Assembly: GCA_900489925.1 (NCBI GenBank)
Contig: UEHQ01000008.1
Coordinates: 186,001-250,000, forward strand
Origin: Hyphomicrobiales bacterium
GTDB taxonomy: Bacteria > Pseudomonadota > Alphaproteobacteria > Rhizobiales > Rhizobiaceae
DNA: 64,000 bases
Direction of reading: 5' to 3'
The first letter of the stretch is position 1; the number at the start of each line of letters is the position of its first letter. Positions 60,092-64,000 of the stretch are shown here, one piece after another. The notes under the pieces were generated by a model, which saw only the letters and a program-made list of their open reading frames with translations, was not told the origin of the DNA and made no database searches. A program made the position numbers and the translations under genes.

Positions 60092-61283
60092 GTGTTTTCC
60101 CGAGATTGCGGAGGCGCTGGTTGTGACGCTCCAATTCGGTTTCGCTGACGACGTCCGGAATGAAGCGGACGATCTCCTCGAATTTCGCTGCGACAAGCGC
60201 GATGCGGCCGTCTCCTCCGTCGGCGAGCTGGAGTAACTCGTGAAGATAAGGGTTCTCTGCCTCTGTTGCAGTTTTCTCGAGATCCGGGCTGATGACGACA
60301 ATGTCTAGGCCAAGGTTTCCACGGATTGCCGCCAGGATCGGCTCGGCGATGTGTTTGTCGTTGAAGCCAAACCCAATCACGAGAAGCGTCGTGCTTGGAA
60401 CGCGAATGAAGGATTGGAACACGCCCATCATTTCGATGTAAGGCTGGCTAAAAGCCAGCTCGTATTTGTCCGACCGAGGGTAAATCAGCAAAGGCGTAAG
60501 CGTGCCGGGCTTCTTCGAGATGAATGAACTGCCCTCCAACCTTTCCCAGTCCACCGAGCCGTGGAGCTTATGAAGATGGAACAGGTTCTCGATATAGTCT
60601 GACCGCTCCTCGCTGACGGATCTCCGAACTACATCGTACCCGAACTGCGCCGAGTCGAAGCGAGCGTCGTTTCCGAAGGCGAACCCATCGATCACAACAA
60701 AACCGGAGCGGCGTGCGGCCATCTCGAAGCATAAGTCGTAATTGGTCGTGAACAGCTTGGTTCGGGAACGCCGCGCGGACCGTCGGGCCACCCGGCGCAA
60801 AAAGGACTCATGCACCTTCAGTTCAACATCGTCTCCCATGAAATCGACCGCGCGCCGGATAACGCCCTCGGCTTCGGTGAGATAGGTCTTTATCCTCTTC
60901 GCCTCTGCCTCCGCGAGAAAGCCCGCTGCAATCGTGGCACGGGACATGATGTACTCGAGGTCCTTGCATTCAGGCGGCAGGTTCGCGAGCTTCTCGAAGT
61001 CTGCCCAGTGATGGCCCTTAGGCTTGGTCTCTTTTTGGTCTATCTCCGAAAAGCGCTCCTTCGCCTTCTCTAGGAGGTCCGGCATCGTGGGAGCGAGCCT
61101 GTCCGTTCCCCTGTAGACGCAAAGCGATGTCCCGAGTCCGGCAAGGATTGCGAGATGCTGCGATCGCACCGCACCTGCAAGAACCCTCCGTGCATCAACA
61201 ACGCCAGGGTCTGGCGTCGATCGATCCGCGTCTTCGTTGATCTCGATCCAATCACCACTCGTTTGCATCGACCTGATCTTCAT
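60084..61283 (-). CDS. SIR2-like NADase candidate of a SIR2-HerA system
   Basis: 399-aa protein. NAD-binding motifs are LAILAGLGTSLCV, FTTNYDLCFE and LHKLHGSVDW, with the catalytic His probably in the last; VIGFGFNDKHI is another SIR2 block. Helical insertions occupy about residues 50-150. These features suit SIR2_2-type antiphage enzymes rather than deacetylases. AGAGGA lies 6 nt before ATG 61283. It is followed by herA with overlap, the layout of the SIR2-HerA (Nezha) system. Confidence 0.85.
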   Translation of the reverse strand: MKIRSMQTSGDWIEINEDADRSTPDPGVVDARRVLAGAVRSQHLAILAGLGTSLCVYRGTDRLAPTMPDLLEKAKERFSEIDQKETKPKGHHWADFEKLANLPPECKDLEYIMSRATIAAGFLAEAEAKRIKTYLTEAEGVIRRAVDFMGDDVELKVHESFLRRVARRSARRSRTKLFTTNYDLCFEMAARRSGFVVIDGFAFGNDARFDSAQFGYDVVRRSVSEERSDYIENLFHLHKLHGSVDWERLEGSSFISKKPGTLTPLLIYPRSDKYELAFSQPYIEMMGVFQSFIRVPSTTLLVIGFGFNDKHIAEPILAAIRGNLGLDIVVISPDLEKTATEAENPYLHELLQLADGGDGRIALVAAKFEEIVRFIPDVVSETELERHNQRLRNLGKTHV

Positions 61284-61589
61284 GCGCATTCCTCTTCGCT
61301 ACACATAGGCGTCGATGTTTCCCACGATTCTGTCAACTCTAACGGGAAATGCGCCCCGCCAAAACGCATACTGACGCGGGCCCGAACTGCGGCATGTTGG
61401 GTGAGATTGACTTGCTGCGTTTCGTATTGATCTGCGCTTTGCTGCGATATCCACAATCTCGGTTAGCTGCGGCGCTCGTTGAGCTTACCTGCGCTTGCGA
61501 AATTCTTCGTTTGTAGGGACAAATTTGACAGTGTTCATCGCGTGCGAGCGATTCGAACCCGCAGACCCCCTAGAACCGAGGAGTTAGGA
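61284..61589. promoter_or_regulatory. Divergent region upstream of sir2-herA and the SLATT gene
   Basis: 306 bp with no clear gene. It should hold the promoters for both directions. At 61549-61560 the text CGATTCGAACCCG resembles a reversed tRNA T-loop, but the flanks do not pair. I see no operator or other recognisable element. Confidence 0.35.
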
Positions 61590-61742
61590 ATGGAGCCATC
61601 AACATGGCAGGCGTCAAAGGACGGAAGACCAACACCACCCCCTCCGCCCCGTCCCGCTCCGACGCCAAGCAGAGAACAGGGCGGGCAGAAGAGCGACACG
61701 AACTTCGCACCTCCGCCGCCGCCACCGGCTCGATCGAAGTAG
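61590..61742 (+). CDS. 50-aa proline-rich ORF overlapping the SLATT frame
   Basis: GAGGAG lies 7 nt before ATG 61590, the best ribosome site here. The peptide is low in complexity (RPTPPPPPRPAPTP, APPPPPPARSK) and stops inside the SLATT frame. It could be a real disordered peptide, an upstream coupled ORF, or part of a SLATT N-terminus separated by a frameshift. Sequence alone cannot decide. Confidence 0.35.
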   Translation: MEPSTWQASKDGRPTPPPPPRPAPTPSREQGGQKSDTNFAPPPPPPARSK

Positions 61743-62257
61743 ACCGACATAATCTGCAGTTCAGCCTGCGAGAGCAAATTGCCTATCACTCGATGAGAGA
61801 GCAGGCGCTTGCGCGCCTGTCCCGTTTCCTGACGGGGCTTCAGGTATTCCTGGGCACCAGCGCTATTGCGTCGATCTCCGACCTAATTCCGCTCGATCCG
61901 GCGCATGTGGTGATCGTATCTGCGTTGGCTGGCGTGATTCAGCTTGTCGTGGATCCATCAGGCGGTGCGCGCGATCACCGAGCTCTTCGTGTCAGGTATC
62001 ACAATGTACTCGCTGACTATGAGGAGAGCACCAAAGACGCCACCGAACTCAGGGCACTCAAAGGAAAGATGCAGCGCGTATTCGCGGACGCGCCGCCAGC
62101 CTATCGCGTTGTGCAGGCCATCGCCTACAACACAGCCGTAAATTCCACGTACCCGGAGGAAACGGCAGTGGCGTATCGGTATCGCATCGGGTTCTGGAGA
62201 CGGATCTCCGCCAACTGGTTCCCGATGAGAGGTTATAGATTCACGAAGGAACAGTGA
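61604..62257 (+). CDS. SLATT-type two-helix membrane effector
   Basis: 217-aa protein. Residues about 50-215 resemble SLATT domains: a helix SLREQIAYHSMREQALARLS, two membrane helices (FLTGLQVFLGTSAIASISDL and HVVIVSALAGVIQLVVD), then a long helical hairpin with YHNVLADYEESTKD. SLATT proteins are predicted pore-type effectors, often in nucleotide-signalling defence systems; none of the usual partner enzymes is adjacent here. The start is uncertain: ATG 61604 is used, while a 50-aa proline-rich frame overlaps its first 46 codons. Confidence 0.65.
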   Translation: MAGVKGRKTNTTPSAPSRSDAKQRTGRAEERHELRTSAAATGSIEVDRHNLQFSLREQIAYHSMREQALARLSRFLTGLQVFLGTSAIASISDLIPLDPAHVVIVSALAGVIQLVVDPSGGARDHRALRVRYHNVLADYEESTKDATELRALKGKMQRVFADAPPAYRVVQAIAYNTAVNSTYPEETAVAYRYRIGFWRRISANWFPMRGYRFTKEQ

Positions 62258-62423
62258 GCCCTTACCCATCAGTGGTGGCGCACCCGTATTTTGATAGCGG
62301 CAAGCGTAATGATGAACTTCGTGTTGGCAAAGACCGCCGGCGTCGCGCGGCTGTAAATCAACGACCACAGTCTGATGTCCGCACGCCAAATGAAAACTAC
62401 ACACCCGACCGAAAGGCCTTGAG

Positions 62424-63101
62424 ATGGGAACGATCCCCGCCATCGAGGAAGACGACGAGCAGGTCTACATTCCAGAGGAACTCTTCAAGCATTTGCTCCC
62501 GGAGCATCTTGAGGCCATCGAGGCGCAAATGCAGGCAGCGAGAGAGGCGTTGCAAGTTGCAGATAAGGACATTCAAAGCCTCACTCGGTTGGCCAAGGCC
62601 ATCCCGACGACATCAAGTCTAAGCTACATCTACCATCGTCTTCGAACGATGAAGTTCGAAGCAACTTCCGAAACCTTGATGGAGCATGATGTACTGACTA
62701 CCGCATTCATCGTGAACTATTCCCGGCTATTCGTCAGTGGCAACGGCGGCAGCGGTGTGTCACGGGACCAGATCCCCGCTCACCTGAAATCGGTGCATGA
62801 CGATATAATCGAGCTCCGGAACAAGCGCTACGCACACAACGCGGGCCATGACACGGTCGATAGCGGCATCCAGATCGGCTTTGACGGTACGCGGTTTCGC
62901 CTCAACCTTGAGCTTAGTTTAGGCTTCCATTTCGGAGGCAGAGACGAGTGGGAGGAACTCGTTACCTTCCTCGACGCGCATATGCACGAGCGCGTGGCGA
63001 AGATCCTGAGTCGATTAAAGGAAAAGACCGGATACGAATGGGTCTTCCCCGCCGGGTCACCGCCAGACTGGGTTGGAAAGTATGGTGAAGCCGACGGATG
63101 A
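62424..63101 (+). CDS. Helical protein with HEPN-type RNxxxxH motif
   Basis: 225-aa protein of mostly helical character. Arg132-Asn133 through His138 (ELRNKRYAHNAG) form the RNxxxxH signature of HEPN RNases and nucleotidyl-transfer partners, and the flanking helices (SVHDDIIELRN) fit. The first 60 residues are a charged coiled region. No MNT-type partner is adjacent. The gene lies 166 nt after the SLATT gene on the same strand and next to SIR2-HerA, so a defence role is plausible but not shown. Confidence 0.6.
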   Translation: MGTIPAIEEDDEQVYIPEELFKHLLPEHLEAIEAQMQAAREALQVADKDIQSLTRLAKAIPTTSSLSYIYHRLRTMKFEATSETLMEHDVLTTAFIVNYSRLFVSGNGGSGVSRDQIPAHLKSVHDDIIELRNKRYAHNAGHDTVDSGIQIGFDGTRFRLNLELSLGFHFGGRDEWEELVTFLDAHMHERVAKILSRLKEKTGYEWVFPAGSPPDWVGKYGEADG

Positions 63102-63251
63102 ACTCGTCTGCCGCCATACCTAGGTAGCGGCATCCGTAAGTCAGCGCACCTGTTCATCGCCGCTTCGGCTCGAAACTAAGCGCGGCCGCGATGGCGATGA
63201 TCGAAACCGTCGCCAACGACTAGCAGCCACTGCACGCAAAGAAGGCGATGA

Positions 63252-63749
63252 TTACACGTCACCCTTGGCGGTTGACGCCTCCCAGGCAATGCGAGCCGTA
63301 GCACCGATCGATCGCAGAGGATCGGATGGAATCCATGTCGGCTTTGAGTTTTTCATGATGAACCTCAAGCCTTCACTGTCTTTCCCAGAGACGAGGTCTG
63401 CCATGTAGTAACCCATATATGTCCCCTTCACGACGCCGACACCATTCCTCCTCGGGTCGCGCAAGCTGCCGGGCTCGCTCTCTTCGCGGCAATCCGCAAT
63501 ATGCAGATCGATTGGGAGACGCTGCTGTGGCCAAACGAGCCGAGAGCGCGGGTCTCCGTTGAGGCGCCGTCGCTGGATACAATTTCGGACGGTCTGCAAG
63601 CTCAATCGCCCCTCGCCTCGGAATGCAGCTGATGGATAAAGGCTAACCGTCGGCGGAGACCGTCTCAAGCCCAAAGTTTTCCAGGCGGCTGGTTGAGGAC
63701 CGACCGGATCCGTCGCTCGGGGAACGCGGAAGGGAATGTTGTGGCCCAC
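63252..63749 (-). CDS. Doubtful hypothetical protein
   Basis: 165-aa frame. The C-terminal third (GTYMGYYMADLVSGKDSEGL, then KNSKPTWIPSDPLRSIGA) reads like a folded protein, whereas the first 100 residues are rich in Arg and Pro and look like chance coding. It may be the 3' remnant of a degraded gene. No family recognised and no convincing ribosome site. Confidence 0.3.
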   Translation of the reverse strand: MGHNIPFRVPRATDPVGPQPAAWKTLGLRRSPPTVSLYPSAAFRGEGRLSLQTVRNCIQRRRLNGDPRSRLVWPQQRLPIDLHIADCREESEPGSLRDPRRNGVGVVKGTYMGYYMADLVSGKDSEGLRFIMKNSKPTWIPSDPLRSIGATARIAWEASTAKGDV

Positions 63750-63846
63750 TCGAGCGCAACCCTTACCGCCGGGCGTTCGCGCGCGAATGATTCCTTATAT
63801 TCCCTGTTTTCGAGGTCGGGGTTAAACCGGTGATTCAACCGGTTTA

Positions 63847-64000
63847 TTAGAGACTCTCGAAGTCGAAGTCCCCTAACTTTCGAACGAAGTCCCCTAAGAT
63901 TCGCACGATTTCGCCTTTCGGGATGCCGAACAAAATTCGACGAGCGTCGTCGATTGTGCGAATCTCCCGAACAGTCAGTGATGCTTGCAGAGAGGAAGTC
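63847..64000 (-). CDS. 3' end of a gene running beyond the window
   Basis: An open frame enters from the right edge and ends at TAA 63847. About 50 residues are visible: LTVREIRTIDDARRILFGIP, then EIVRILGDFVRKLGDFDFESL-type repeats of LGDF. The DNA of the last part contains two near-identical GAAGTCCCCTAA segments. No family recognised. Because only the end is seen, both reality and function are uncertain. Confidence 0.4.
   Translation of the reverse strand, partial: TSSLQASLTVREIRTIDDARRILFGIPKGEIVRILGDFVRKLGDFDFESL

Noticed and set aside
61549-61562. Possible tRNA T-arm on the minus strand (GGGTTCGAATCG)
   Set aside because: The flanking five bases on each side do not pair as a T stem, and no acceptor, D or anticodon arm can be built. 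A chance match of about 10 bases is likely.

Overview
The window looks like a chromosomal segment of a Rhizobium-type alphaproteobacterium (Rhizobiaceae). Three things point there: the complete acpXL-lpxXL cluster that makes the 27-hydroxyoctacosanoate chain of rhizobial lipid A, aerobic-type cobalamin genes (cobA, B, C, D, E, N, O, P, Q, W), and RIME-like palindromic repeats. Codon use is GC-rich to about 41.5 kb. The remainder is an accessory region with a mobile element, small orphan genes and candidate antiviral genes.

1-10 kb holds a sugar-uptake operon on the minus strand: binding protein, two permeases, ATPase, then a beta-mannosidase cut by the window start. A divergent LacI-type regulator faces it. 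An isochorismatase-fold hydrolase, 6-phosphogluconate dehydrogenase (GTG start), an AraC regulator and two small enzyme-fold proteins follow. 10-16.4 kb holds a PAS protein and the very-long-chain acyl cluster, read acpXL, fabZXL, fabF2XL, fabF1XL, adh2XL, lpxXL. A terminator-like hairpin follows acpXL, and FabF2XL lacks the catalytic cysteine.

16.5-34.2 kb is dominated by cobalamin synthesis. cobA-cobB-cobC-cobD are joined by 4-nt overlaps. cobP-cobW-cobN-cobO lie behind a cobalamin riboswitch and a 22-codon ORF that overlaps cobP. cobE and cobQ lie nearby. cobN carries two in-frame copies of a RIME-like repeat, which account for its extra length. A nucleoside hydrolase, a TSUP transporter, an EamA protein and a ClC channel are interspersed. 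34.2-41.5 kb carries an orphan quaternary-amine binding protein, an entericidin-type lipoprotein, a LysR regulator divergent from a DUF1127-like small gene, a sulfite-oxidase-fold enzyme, a DUF938 methyltransferase and hypotheticals.

41.6-51.1 kb is a Tn7-like transposition operon on the minus strand: TnsA, a truncated IS3-type DDE core with an altered active site, a stand-alone copy of the TnsB N-terminus, TnsB, a 67-aa protein, TnsC, and two different TniQ proteins. No Cas gene or CRISPR array is visible, so it is not a recognisable CRISPR-associated transposon. Its ends could not be fixed.

51.2-58.1 kb has a coiled-coil/winged-helix protein, a truncated copy of a serine-protease gene whose intact copy lies about 5 kb further on, and several small rhizobial orphan genes. 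58.3-63.1 kb looks like a defence island: SIR2 and HerA-type ATPase genes overlapping by 8 nt (the SIR2-HerA, or Nezha, arrangement), a probable SLATT membrane effector and a protein with a HEPN-type RNxxxxH motif. The last 150 bases hold the 3' end of another minus-strand gene.
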